Assembly: GCA_021205645.1 (NCBI GenBank)
Contig: JAJPXE010000059.1
Location: forward strand, 1-41,194
Length of the DNA: 41,194 nucleotides
Source of the DNA: Candidatus Gastranaerophilales bacterium
Lineage (GTDB): Bacteria; Cyanobacteriota; Vampirovibrionia; Gastranaerophilales; Gastranaerophilaceae
Direction: 5' to 3'
A model generated the notes under the pieces. That model was not told the DNA's origin. It was given only the letters and a program-made list of their open reading frames with translations, and made no database searches. A program made the position numbers and the translations under genes. This document shows, piece by piece, positions 24,601 to 39,600 of the stretch (position 1 is the first letter of the stretch; each line of letters begins with the position of its first letter).

Positions 24601-27600
24601 GCGCGTTAGCCGTTAATATAAGCGGTATAACCCTGTCTGCGGGTGATGAATGGAGCGAAAGTACACAGGTTATGCTGGCTGACGGGGTCACTTTCACTGT
24701 CGGTTCAGGTCTGAACGAAACTTCAATATTAAATATAACTTCTAATTCAATTATCTCCGGCGATGAGGAGAACGGTTATTCAACAGGTGCAAACTTTACC
24801 AATACAGGTGTAACAATAAATGTTCTTGTTGATGAATCTGAAATATACAGGGGTGTATATACCCAGACGGCAGGTTCGCTTGTGATTGAAAATAACGGCT
24901 CATCTTCATCCGGTAAGGTATTCGGCGAATATACGGATGATGACGGGAATGCCGTTCACAGCCTGAAAGATATTCAGGGTGGCTCAATGGTTGTTAACTA
25001 TACAACGGGTGCAATTGATTACGGCAATGTTAAACTCGGAAACAGTGCAACCCTGACCAATACAACCGCAGGCGGAGATGTAAATTCCGAATTACTTTCA
25101 TTCGGCGGAACGGGTGCTGTCGCAACATTCATTTCTTCTTCCTCCGTCAGCGATGCTGTTTATAATCTGTCAAATATAGATTCACTGTCGAATTGCTATA
25201 ATACTATTATTATGAAAGATACTGATGCTGTCCTTGTCGATAAATCATATAAACCGTCATCTTCAAGATATGGTACAACATCTTATGTGTTTGATAATGC
25301 CGTTGTTAATCTTCAATACGGAAACACGGAAGCAACAGAGGACACGAATGCGGTTGTTGATTTGAGTAATTATTACTTCTCAAGTATGTCCGCTAATAAT
25401 TCAACTTTTGTTCTGGATGTTGATTTAGACAGTAATACGGCTGATACTCTGGAAATTTTGGCGGTTGTGAATACTTCTTATGATAATGTTATTACACTGT
25501 CTAATCTGAACTTTGTAAATGTTGACCAGTCAAATACAGGTAAAATCCAAATTCTGCGCAATAAGATAAGTGATGTTGAACTTGCTCTGGATAGAGAACT
25601 GGCTGATACAACATGGGAATATTATGTAGATGATGATGAACGTTTCACGACAGATGACGACGGATATAATATTTTACAGATTAAATACACTGATTTTCTC
25701 GGCATTAAAGCAATCAGACTTGCAAATTATTCGGATGATACATCAGATGATTATGACAGTATAGAAATTTATAATTACTTAACTTTTGATTTGTTACAGC
25801 AAATCAATTATATAGATACTCCTACCTCCGCTGAATACAGACAATTCCTGTTCACGGGTGATAATCAAACTTACACCATGACGGACGATTTAGGAACAAC
25901 AGGCTCCGGCATGTTTGTAATAGATGGTGTTCTTGCAAGGGACGGTTCTTATTCTGTTATTGACGGAACAGATAATCATTATTCAATGTTTATATTATCT
26001 AATAGTACTCAAATGTATGTGTCAAACGTTAATTTTTCTAATGCGGGAACAAACAAAACATCAGGCAATGCTTCCGTATTTGAAATAACAAACAGTTCTG
26101 CAACTCTTGAATTGTATAATGTAAGCTTTACCGGTAACTATGGTGATGCAATATACAACAAATCAGGTACAATAACAATGTACAATGTCGTGTTTGATGC
26201 GGCATCAACAGATGATGATGGTAATGTTTATGCCAACAGTATAGGCAACTATGCCGATATTGCAACCGCAATTTATGACGGTACGATGACAACAAACACA
26301 TTCAATTCCGAAATATACAACTATTCATCAGGTGTGATCGAATTCCATGCAACAGACACAATCAGCGGTAAATTAACCAACTATGGTACGATATATTTCT
26401 ATGGTATAGATACGGTAGATGCTGCAAATGATGACTCAAATCTTGTAAATTACGGAACTATTAATACAGCTGTCGGATTGAGCGGTGTTGATGATGTTAC
26501 CGTAACATTCAACAGAGCTATTGATAACTACGGAACTATTCAAACTGTAGGAGTGGATTATTTTAATGCGGATATTAATAATACAGCCAATATTTACTTT
26601 GGCGGAGTTGAGAATATTGCGGGTGTAATTTCCGGCACAAACGGCAAAATTGTTATTTCTGTTATAGATGAAAGCATTACTCCTGTTGTTAACATCAATG
26701 CGGGCGGTGAAATAGCTTATAATCAGAGCGTATTACTTGAAGAAAACACTTATCTTAATATAAATGGCGGAACTGTTAACCTTGATTCTGCTGATAGCTG
26801 GACAGGTACACTCATAATAGCGAGCGGCACTCTTAATCTGTCAGGTCATGAAAATACGGGCGAATTTATCGGCAGCGGCGGTACGGTCAATATCATTAAC
26901 AATGCTGTCCTGAATATTACAAATGATGTAAACGATGATGTTAATATGAACCTTACAAGCGGAACGATTAAAATAACAGGAAGTTCGTTGCTATCAACTG
27001 CTTCCTTAACACTCGGTGACGGTGACAGCTGGCTCAGCGGTTTGGATACTTCAATAGAATTAGGACGTTATTCGGCTCTTACTCTTGATTACGGATTGAA
27101 TGAAGATTCTTCAATGGTGATTGTATCAGGTCAGATTATCACAACCGCTGACGATCCAACAGCAGCTACAACAGCAAGAATTAATAATACGGGCATTGAT
27201 TTGACCATAAACGGAGATATTTCGGGATATACCGGATTATACTATCAAGGCTCAAGTACATCAGGCATAACCTATATACACACACCGTCATTAACGATAA
27301 CCGCAAACGGCTCTGTATTTACCGGTACTAAATATATTTATGCAGGTACAGTCGATATTACAAGAGCTGACGAGATTGATTATACAGGTTTCAGATTATC
27401 TGACGGTGTTGAATTTACTAATAAATCAACGGGCGGTACAATCTATTCCGGTGTGATTACGTTTACCGGCTCGGGTGACGGTGCCGTTGCAACATTTACT
27501 AACTATGATGATAATGCAGGCTCCGATAAGGCTCAATATACTTTGAATAATATCACTAACTCAACATCTGCCGATACAATTGTACTTAAAAATTCAGATG

Positions 27601-30600
27601 TAACCCTTGTGACATACAATGACAGCGGATATTATGATTATACCGGTACAACAACTTATCAGTTTAAAAACTCTGCAATTGATTTGAGTACAAATGATAG
27701 TAATACTGTTGCCGATTATCAGTTTACAACATTGATAAGCGATAGCAGTAATGATTTCACAATTGATTTAGATTTTGGCTCATATACAATAAATGCTGAC
27801 GGTTCAACAACGGTTACGACTGAAGCAACTGCCGATACATTAACTATAGGCAAAAATTCAAGCGGCGTTGTTAAGATTTCTGCTATAAACTTTATAAATG
27901 ATACACAGTATAGCAGTACAACCGTTACTATTATAAATACAACATCATCCGGTATTGTGCTTGCGTTGACGGATGAGCTGGTTGCTGATTTTGAAGCAAA
28001 TCATACCTATGAAATTTCAGACAGCACATTTGTTATTGGCGGCAAAGTTCAGATTGATTATGCGGAATATCTTGGCACTAAGAGTATAAAAGTTGCTGAT
28101 AATAATGTAAGTATCACTATTTATAACGATGTCACAAAAGATGTATTAAAAGAATTAAATGAATACGAAACCGAAATGGAGAGGGTATTCGGCTTTAATA
28201 ATTCATACACAGAAGAAACGTATACACTGATTGACAATACAGGTATTACTGCATCGGGTACAATGAGTGTTCTTGGTATTGAGGGCAATACTGATATTAT
28301 CAATGCAAACGGATATTCAATGTTTGTTGTTTCAAATTCAGACACAATTCTCAATATATCAGATGTTACGATACAAAATGCGGGTGTAAACAGTACAACT
28401 TCAAATAATGCGTCCGTACTTGACATAGTATCGGAGAATGCCGTTGTGAATGTTGAGCGTACAATATTCAGTGCAAATGCGGGAAATGCAGTATATAATG
28501 CCGGTACATTAAATCTTGCGGATGTAGAATTTAAAACTTCTTCCAATGGTGAAAATGCCATAACGAACTACGGAGAAATAAACACATCCGGAGTTAATAT
28601 ATTCGGCTCTGATATTATAAATGCTGCTATTGTATCAGCAAATGCCGGAACCGGTGAAATTACAACTGTTCCGGGTGTTATCAACCTGCGGGGTACTGAA
28701 TATATTGCAGGTAATATAACAAACTCCGGAACAATCAATATTTTGCCTTTGACGGAAGAAGATATAACAGAGCTGGTTATCGAAATCGGTAATTATACAT
28801 ATACACTATCAAACGGAGCAAAACTGTTCTCGGGAGCAATAACCAACAGCGGAGATATAATCACAACCGCAACGGATATCTATACAGGTGATATTGAAAA
28901 TACGGGAAATATTTACTTTAGCGGAAATTCGACATTATTATCCGAATTGAGCGGAAGCGGAAATGTGACTGTTGTTAATCCTGTAACTTATACAGATACT
29001 GCAAAATTAACAATAGGTGCAAACGGTGTTATTGCTCAGACTGTTGTCGTTACGCTTTCGGAAGATACAGAGCTTGCAATCTCGGGCGGTACGGTTACGC
29101 TTGACGGAGGTGATACTGTAATTGGCACAATTACAATGGACAATTCAAATTCAGTATTGAATATAGCGGGTTTAACCGCAAACGGAGCAGTAAATGCAAC
29201 ATACGGTAATATAAATATCATATCGGGTACGCTGACAATTTATGAAGATTCAGTTCTGAGTGATGATGTTAATATCAATGCAGATACATACGGAACTCTT
29301 GCAATAGAAAACCATACGGGTGATAATGCCGTAACTCTCTCAACGGGTGATTACTGGAATGACGGCTATATTACACTGATATCATCTCAATTGATAATTG
29401 ATACCGGATTGAATGCGTCAACTTCTCTGGCTCTGGATATAGATAACAAGATTTCCGGCGATGAAGAGTCTATATTAACAAATAATTTGTATGATATTAC
29501 AATATCAGCTGATATGTCAGGTTTTGAGGGTGTATATAACCAGCTTGCAGGCTCATTAACAATGACAGAAACAGGCATGTTGTTTACGGGTAAAAATCTG
29601 ATATCATCAGGCTCTGTAACTATTACAAGAGGGGATGACGGTATAGATTATACCGGTCTTGTAATGCAGTCCAGAACTACATTTATCAACTATGCAAATT
29701 CTTCAAACGGCGGTGTAATAACTTCTGATGTTGTTCAGTTAGATGATAATGCCGCAGGTGTAACATTGACATTCACAAGCAGTTCCGATTATGATGCTTC
29801 AACCGAAAAAGTGTCCTATATATTGCTTAATAAGATTGAAAGCGGGGCAAGTCAAAATATTGTTAACTTCATCAATTCGGATGTTAAATTCTCTAATGCA
29901 GACTCATCAGCTAACAGTTATGATTTCTCCGGCACAACAGGTTATACATTTACAAATTCCGTTGTTGACCTTGCTGACGGTTATGTAAATAACTATACTT
30001 TCGGTACAATGATGATGGATTCGGATTCCACATATTCAATAGATGTTAACCTTTATGACTTTACTTCCGATACATTGACATTCACAAATGCAATGTCCGA
30101 CACTGATACGGAAGGAGTTATATATATCGGAAGTATAAATCTTGTAAATAATCCGAATGAAAACTCTTTAAATATCACGACAGTAAATGAAGATGTTGTA
30201 ATTCAGGTATTGTTCAACAATTATACAGGCTCTGACAGTAGTTATCGCCAATTGAATATAGATGCGGCAGGTGAACTTGAATTTGTATATGATATAACAA
30301 GTGATGCTGTATACAACCAGTTTACGGGAGTCAAAACATTAGCTCTTGCAACAACAGAAACAGAGAATGACAGCTTATCGCTAACGATAAATAAACGCTA
30401 CGATACTTTAGCACAGCTCAATCAGAAAGTATTCTCCGATGATTCAACAAACACAAGAAACTTTAACTTTACGGGCGAATCGTCCGATGAAGCTCAAACT
30501 TATACTTTGATTGATAATACCGGAATTACCGCAGCCGGTTATCTGTATATCAACGGTATTGCAAGAGAATACGGTTATGATGTTATTGATGCGGGCAATA

Positions 30601-33600
30601 CTTATTCAATGTTTGTAGTAAGTAATTCAAATACGGTTTTAACAATCAATAATGTAACAATACAAAATGCGGTACTAAATTCCACAACGGGCAATGCTTC
30701 CGTACTGGATATAACAGCTTCCGATGCAGCGGTTACTCTAAATAATGTTGTATTGCAGGATAATGCTGACGATGCAATATATAACGCAGGTATTCTCACA
30801 TTGAACGGTGTTACCGTTATTGAATCAAAAACGGACAACAATCATATTACTAACGTAAATAGACTGACAACGTCAGGGACAAACGAATTCAATACAAATT
30901 TATATAACAGCGGTACGATATATCTTAGCGGTACGGACACATTCAATGCGACCATATATAACTCGGGTGTTATTAATCTGAATGGTAAAACATTAATAAC
31001 GACTGATATAAAAGATTATAAATCAAGTTCCGGTACTTTAAATATCTACGGAGATGTTACCCTGCAAGGTACAGAAGATAATGTAGCAACAATAGATGAT
31101 AATCAAAAAGTTAATTTGATAACATCAAGCACACTAACCTTAAAGAATGCTCTGTTGAATCTGTCGAGCGGTGATTCAATAGCATCAGGTGTAACTATAA
31201 CAATGACCGACAGCACTTTAACATACTCGGATATAACAAGTACGGGTGTAGTTTTGAATGCCGTAAGCGGTGATTTTACGATTAATTCCGGTTCTCTGTC
31301 ACTGACAGACGGTACTGTATTTAACACTGATGTAAACATATCCTTGAGCGGCGGTACATTGATTCTTGCTTCGGCAATAAATTTAACTCTGTCCTCTTCT
31401 GATATTTGGAGCGAAAGTGCTTTTGTAAACCTTTCTGACAGCAGCTCTGTTCTGACAGTGCAATCCGGTTTGAATACGAATTCAATAATGGAATTTTCTG
31501 ATTCAAACTTGATAGGCAGCGGTACATTCACTAACTCCGGTGTTGCAATAACAATATCCTCTGATGAATCAGTATTTACCGGTCAATATGAACAAAACAA
31601 TGTAAATTCAAGTTTAACGGTTACAAGCAGTGTTGTGAACGGTTTGGAAACAGTTAAGTTATTCGGCGGGATAAAGACAATAACCGGTGGTAGTGTTACG
31701 ATTGAACGCACGCTTGGCATTGATTATACAAACTTTGCACTCGGAAGCAATACAACATTATCAAACTATTCTTTATCGACAACCGGCGGTAATATCAGCA
31801 GTGATGTATTTACATTTATATCAGCCGGTGCAACGGCATTATTTGGACGTTCAAGTGATGCGGAAATTGAAGATTATGTTAACTACACTCTTGTTGAAGA
31901 TATTTATAACGACACTTATTCTAATACTATCAAGTTTGAAAATGCAAATGTTACTCTCGGAGCAAAAGATTACAACAGCGGTAATACCTCTTATGTATTT
32001 AAAAACTCGGTTATTGACTTGTCTGACGGGTCTATTAATAATTATTCTTTCACAACATTGGTCAGTGAAGATGATACACTGGAAATTATACTTGATATTG
32101 ATTTCCACAACTTAATTGCTGATACGATAACAGCAGGATCCGGCTCATCAGGTGCTATAACGATTTCAAGAATTAATGTTGCTGATATTGACCAGAACGA
32201 CTCGGGTGTAATTCAAATATTATATGCAGAGAATTTTAACATATATCTTCAGATAGAAGGTAATTTTGAATATGAATTCGGTATTGTCGGAAACACTTTA
32301 AATCCTACGGCTCATGTTGTAACCGGTGATGACGGCTCAAAATCTATTGTATTGTCAGCATTTGATTATATCGGTTCAAAATCTGTTCGAACAGCAACAA
32401 CAAGTACCTATAACGATAGTATAGAAATTTATAATTCAGGTATTCAAGATACTTTAAAAGCCGTAAATCAATATGATAACGATACAGATGGTTATGCATC
32501 AAGAACATTCCAATTTGCGTATAATACAGCGTCAGGCTCTGATGTTACAGAATACAGCGTAAGAGAAAATCTCGGAGAAACAGCTGCCGGTACGTTCTAT
32601 GTACTCGGAAGATTAAATGATGACGGTACTTATGATGATGTTATAAATGCATACGGCTATGATATTGTTAGCGGTGAAGTAACTGAGACAACTGTAAGAC
32701 ATTCATTATTTGAACTTGCAAATGCAACAGATTTGTATATTGAGAATGTGACAATAAAGAACGCGGCACTAAATTCCACAACGGGTAAAGCTTCCGTACT
32801 GGATATAACTTCTTCAAGTGCATCTGCTTATCTGACGAATGTAACATTAACATCGAACACAGGAAATGCAATATACAATGCGGGTACTCTGGAATTTACA
32901 AATGTTATTGTCAATGCCGGAGCAGGTGATTATGCAAATTCAATATATAATGCATCGGGCGGAAAATTAACAACATCAGGTACAAACCTATATTATTCAT
33001 TGTTGACGAATAACGGAGAAATGACCATAAACGGTGAGGACAGTTTCTATGCGGAAGTTTCGGGCAGCGGTGAGATAAACATAAACGGCACAGCAAATGT
33101 ATATGAAAATGCTGAATTAGACGGTTCTGCCGCAATAAATATATCGGAATACGGTGTTATTAATATAGATGGCGGCAGTGTCAACCTCAACACCGGCGAC
33201 AGTTGGGAGGGCACTATAAATCTTATATCGGGAACGCTGGATTATGCGGATTTAACATCAAACGGTATAATAAGTGCTCAGAGCGGTACATTAAATATAA
33301 CATCCGGAACATTGACCGTAAACGCTGCAAGTACGGAATTATCATCTGATGATACTCCGATTGCAGGTGTGGTAAATGTTTCGGTAGCATCGGGCGCATC
33401 ACTGGTTCTTCAGGGATATAGCGGATATGAATTCGTATATGGTATTGAACGATATATTACGCATTATAATACATTAACTCTATCAACAGATGATAGTTGG
33501 AGCGGTAATATATCACTGGAAACGGCTCTATTAATTCTTGATGAAGATGGTTTCACATTCAGCGGATATGATGATGAAACAGATGTTTATACTTTCTCAA

Positions 33601-36600
33601 GTTCGGAACAGTTAACAGTTGATGAAAATTCAATTGTTCAAAATAACGGTCTTTCGATAACATTAACGGACGATTTTTCAACTGTATTCTCAGGAACTTA
33701 TGAACAGAACGGAGTCGACTCAATATTGACCGTAACATCAGACGGTGTACTATTTGGCGGTGTTAAAAATATCAATGCGGGCAGTATTATCATTACAACA
33801 GGTGAAGATGGAATTACTTATGAGAATATAAATTTAGCATCAGATACTACATTAGAAAATTATGCAACAACAACGACCGGTGGTACAATATCTTCAAGTA
33901 TTGCCTTTACCGGCAGTAATTCTTCGATGTTGTTTACAAATGATTCCTCATATGAAATTCCTGAATTTGATATAAATGATAGTGAACAGTATGATGCTGA
34001 TACGGATAATATATTAGATGTAAACGGACTGATAAATTATTCTCTGGATATAATATCATCAGAAGGTGCGGGTAATACAGTCAAATTTGTTAATTCAAAT
34101 GTAACTCTTATCGGTGCAGCGGCTTCGGGTGAATATACGGATAGTACTCAAACAACAGGAATTGTTCACTATGATAATGGCGTTATTTATGAGTTTACAA
34201 ACAGTTATTTAAGTACGGCAGACGGTTATGCAAACAGATATTATTTCTCGGAATTGAGAATAGACGATTCATCAAACAGTGCAGTTTTGAATTATGTACT
34301 TGATATTTGTGCTGACAGTCAGGCTATGGACAGTATATATGTAGATGATGAAAATGCTGTAGGTACAATAGTTATTTCAGAAATTAATCTTGTAAGAACA
34401 AGTGAAAGCGAAGATTCTTCGTTTACGGCTTTTGCATACAGAGTTATTATAGGTGACAATAATCTTACATTGGATTTGGCAGATGTAATTGGCCGCCCGG
34501 GCGGAATTCTGGCAAAGAGTATTGAACAGTATGATGAATACGGTGTACAAGAAATTAATATAGATTGGAACGCATATATCGGAAAAGTTGCTATTCAATT
34601 GGTATGCTTTAATGATGACGGCGAATATGTAAAAGTAAGTGCCGGTGAAATTGCAAACGGTATATACGTACAGCAGATGTTTACAAGAGATTTACTGCGT
34701 GATTTGTCAATGTATAAATCTGCCGACCCGAATATATCAAGTGAAGAAAAAATCCGTAATTTTAACTTTACAAGTGACAGCGTTACGCAAAAATACACAT
34801 TGTTAGATAATACATCAGGATGGACACGTAACGAATATGGTGATTTAATTGATTCTAATAATAATATAATTGATACCACCGCAGCTGACTATGCCAACAG
34901 TACGGTATTTCAGGGTGTTTCGGCAGGTACTATGAATATCAACGGTTTAAGCTCAACATATAATATAATCAATGCTTACGGTCAGGTGCTCTGTTATAAC
35001 GAAAATGTCTATGAAGACGGTGATAGAGTTGCAAGTGTGTCGTTATCCGACAATCAATATCATCATTCAATGTTCGTGTTATCCGAGGAAACCAATTTAA
35101 ATATTTACGGTGTAACTATACAAAATGCCTACAGAGGTAATGATACATTGTATACAATAGAATATACAGATAATTACGATAATAATTATTATTACCTTGA
35201 CTCAGAAGGAAATCAAGTCGGTGTAATGTATGACGGAACAAACTATTATGAAACGGTATTAGATGATGAAGGGAATTATGAACATCAGCTTATCTCAGAT
35301 ACATCAGGCTATACATTCTACAAAATATCAAAAACAGTGCAGCTTTACGAGGATTATTCGGTAACGAACGGCAACGGTTCTGTAATATGTCAGATTACTA
35401 CCGATTCAAATATATACATTCAGGACTCTGTAATTACCAATAACCGTTCTTACGGATACGGCGGTGCAATCTATGCACTTGAAGGATTTACGATTAACGC
35501 GCTGGAAGATGATGTTGAATTTAGTGAAAACTATCAGCTCGCAACGGATACATCAAATGCGACGAAATCAACTATGACCGGCGGCGTGCTTAATGATATC
35601 TATTTTGCCAATACTTCCGATATCACATTGAATCTTAATGCGGCAGATGGCAAAACCTTATCATTGTTAAGCGGTATTGCTTATTCAAACTCGGATTATT
35701 CATTAAATATAGCTATTAACAAAGATTGCGGCGATACAACAGGTAAAGTGTTATTGGGCAATTTTGGTGCGGAGTCTGCATCATCGGATTATAAGTATAA
35801 TATAATAGCGTACGGCGGCGGTTTTGGATTTGTCGACGGCACTATTGATGCGGTTTACGTTAACAAAATAACTTTATACGATGATGTTCATTACTATGTT
35901 GAAGTTAATTTAAGCGAAAAAGCGAGCATGGTATGTGACACAATATTTGCCAACAGCTATGATTTTGGTACATACAAACTTGTAATGGATTCGACATCAT
36001 TCACCAATATAGGCAGATTTAATCAATCATCGAGCCAGCCAAATTATTGTGCTGTTGTATTAAGGGTTCTGGCTGTTGACAGTCCGGCAGCTGATTATAT
36101 TAAATTGCTTGATGACGAGGGCAATTCTGTTGATACAATTTCATGGGTTGACGGCAGCACGACATACTATGCAAGATTAGGTATAAACGGTACTGTTATA
36201 TACGGTACAAGTCTTGATGATACATCTTCTCTTATTTATCTTGCAGTATCAAATACAAAATCCAACACTTTCAAAATGACCTGTAACTATATGTTGTACG
36301 GTATTCAGGGAACTGATGAAAACGGTGATATCGTAGATATACCTGAATATTTGACATTAAAAAACTCCAAAACAACAATCACGGGTAACGGATATTCAAT
36401 AACAACGAATAACGAGCTTGTCGGTTTTGTCGTTTCGGATTCTAAGAAATCACTGGTAATAAAAAATGTATCGGAGATAAAAGGTTTTAACGGTGCACTG
36501 GTCAATTATGGCGGTAAAATAACTGTATCGGGAACAGGATTTAGCAAGAACGAAAGTGATACCTATGGTTCTGTTGCAAGAAACGAAAGCGGTACATTAA

Positions 36601-39600
36601 CAATAAGCGGTACAAGCAAATCACATGCACTAATTAGAAATAACCGGTCTAACGAATATGCGGGTGCAATATATAATGCGGGAACATTCACCGCTAAATA
36701 TGTAGATTTTGGTGCAACAGCAAGCAGTACTAACGGTTCTTATTCAAATGTATCAAATATCGGCGGTGCTGTATACAGTACGGGTAAAGTAACGTTAACA
36801 AGTTCAAGTTTCACGGAAAATATCGCAGGTTTATACGGCGGTGCAATTTATTCTACAGGTACATTGACATCAACATCCACAACATATACCGGCAATACTG
36901 CCGCAAGCGGCGGTGCTATATATCAGGCAATAGCAGACGGTGCAGCCGCAACATTTAAGTTCTCTAAATCGACATTCACATCAAACATTGCACAATCGGA
37001 TGAATCGGATGCATTAGGCGGAGCTGTTTATACAGAGTCATATCTTACAGATAGTAAATCATCATATACAAGCAACAGTGCAACAGGAGGAGATGAAACT
37101 TCAGGCAGCGGCGGTGCTGTTTATATTAATTCGTTAGCCGATGAAAAGAATAAACTGACCAACAAATTCACATCATCAACATTCTATGGCAACAGTGCAT
37201 CTGATATGGGCGGAGCTGTTTATATTGTAACGAAAGATTTTGCAGGTATATCAGATAATTCCAGAACTAAAGTAACATTCAGCAAAGCGGTGTTTGGAAG
37301 TACTACAAATAAAGGTAATTCCGCAGCTTATGGCGGTGCAATATATAATGAAAGCGGAAATGTCACGTTAAGTTCGGCATCATTTATCTTAAACAGTGCA
37401 ACAGAATCAGGCGGTGCTTTATACAACTATGCAAGCGGTCTTGTCACAATAACCAAGGGCAGTTTCGGCACATCTGACAAGACGGGTACAACAACATACG
37501 GCAACTCCGCAACCTATGGCGGTGCAATTTATAACGAAGGTATAATAACTTCAAAATCAACGACTTATGCGGGCAATACTGCGGTTCAGGGTGGTGCAAT
37601 ATATAATGCAATCAACGGGGAAAGCTCTGTTGATGGTATAATCACTTTGACAGGTGCAACATTTAAATATAACAGTGTTTCCTCAAAGAGCGGTGTTGAT
37701 TTGGAAACACTCGGCGGAGCAATATATAACGCTGCAAGTTTGAGCCTGACAAGTACTACATTTACCGGCAACTATGCAAAAACAGGTAAAGGCGGAGCAA
37801 TATATAATGCTGCTGAAAGTACGGATTTATATACTAAAAAAGTAACCTTTACCGGTAATTATGCACTATACGGTAATGCTATATACAATGACGGGATAAT
37901 CTCTACATTAACAGCTACATTTAAATCAAATATAAATACATCAGCAGGCAGCTATGGCGGAGCTATATACAATAATGCGACCATTTCTGTAATAGAAAGT
38001 TCAACCTTTACTCTGAACCAATCAGCTTATGGCGGAGCAATCTATAACTCAGCAGATGGTACTATAACAAGAATGTATAAAGTAACGGCGGGCAACTCTA
38101 AGAGCAATAAATACCAGAATACAGCTCAGTATGGCGGAGCAATTTATAATGCGGGAACAATCGGAGAGATTGTATCATCAACATTATCACGCAACATAGC
38201 AACCGTATCTGGTGCGGCTATATACAATACAGGTTTGATAGAAAGCATAACTGCAACGGCAATGTCTTATGAAACATCGACTCAAAGCGGCGGTGCAATA
38301 TATAACACAGGTACAATCAGCTATATAGACAGAGCCTCAACATTATCGAACAATAAGACAACAAACGGCAGCGGCGGAGCAATTTATAATGATGGTACAG
38401 AAGATAAACACGCAAGTATGACATTATCCGGAGTAACGATGTCAACCAACACTGCTGCAAACGGCAGCGGCGGTGCTGTTTATAACGGTGTATACGGTGA
38501 GATGTACTTTACGACCGCATTAGAGGGCAGCAAAACATATTATGTAACCTTTAAATCCAATTCTGCGGGATATTATGGCGGAGCTGTATATAATGCCGGA
38601 ATTATGGAATTTGCTTCCGTAACATTTACCTCAAATAAAACAAATTCTACGACAGGCGGCGGCGGTGCGATTTATAACTCCGGTACACTGTCAATAGCAA
38701 GCGCTTCGACATTTACATTGAATACTTCATACAATGGCGGAGCAATCTATAATGCAGCATCAGGAGAGTTGACTTTAGATAATGTTACATTCGGGAACAC
38801 AAAGAGTGCAAAATATGCCAATACCGCAACAAATGATGGCGGCGCAATATATAACGGCGGAACATTAACATTGACAAATTCCGTACTTTCAAGAAATACA
38901 GCAGGCAATAACGGCGGTTTAATATACGGAGCATCATCATCAAAAACAATTCTTTCACAGGAAACAATTTCATATAACACAGCAGGCTCGAGCGGCGGCG
39001 CGGTATACACTCTCGGTAATTTATATTTGAATAAGGATGCAAACGGCAATGAACTGTCATACAGTAATGATTTAATCTTTACATATAACAGTGCTGCAAG
39101 CGGCGGCGCAATTTATGCCGGAACAACGGCAATAATTGATGCAATATATGCAACATTCACATATAATACGGCAACAAACGGCAGTGGCGGTGCTATTGCA
39201 ATATTGAATACTGATAGTGAAGATAAACAAAATATAGAATATTCAATTTTCTCAAATAATACCGCAAGTGCAGCGGATACTGACAGTATGGGTGGTGCAA
39301 TATATAACCTCGGATATTTGACAATTTCATACACCGATTTCACGAACAACTTTGCAGCATTGGGCGGTAATGTTTATAACTCCGGTACTTTGATACTTGC
39401 GGGTGATGTATCATTTACATTTACTGCTGTTAGCAAGACTAAATATACGTATTCGACATTAGGCGGTGCAATCTATAACACCGGTTCAATTGAACAATCA
39501 GGTAATATAGTATTCTCGGGTAACTATGCAACAGAAAGCGGCGGTGCTATTTATAATACAGGTACATTAACATCTGCAAGCGGAGCAAGCATAACATATG

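Noticed and set aside
4871-39349. Many minus-strand ORFs with recurring LYIAPP / ALYIA motifs (e.g. 4871-5203, 28121-28561, 30602-30841, 37586-37771, 38747-39049, 39113-39349)
   Set aside because: LYIAPP is the antisense reading of the codons for GGAIYN (ggcggagcaatatata...), so the apparent repeat family is a shadow of the plus-strand repeats.
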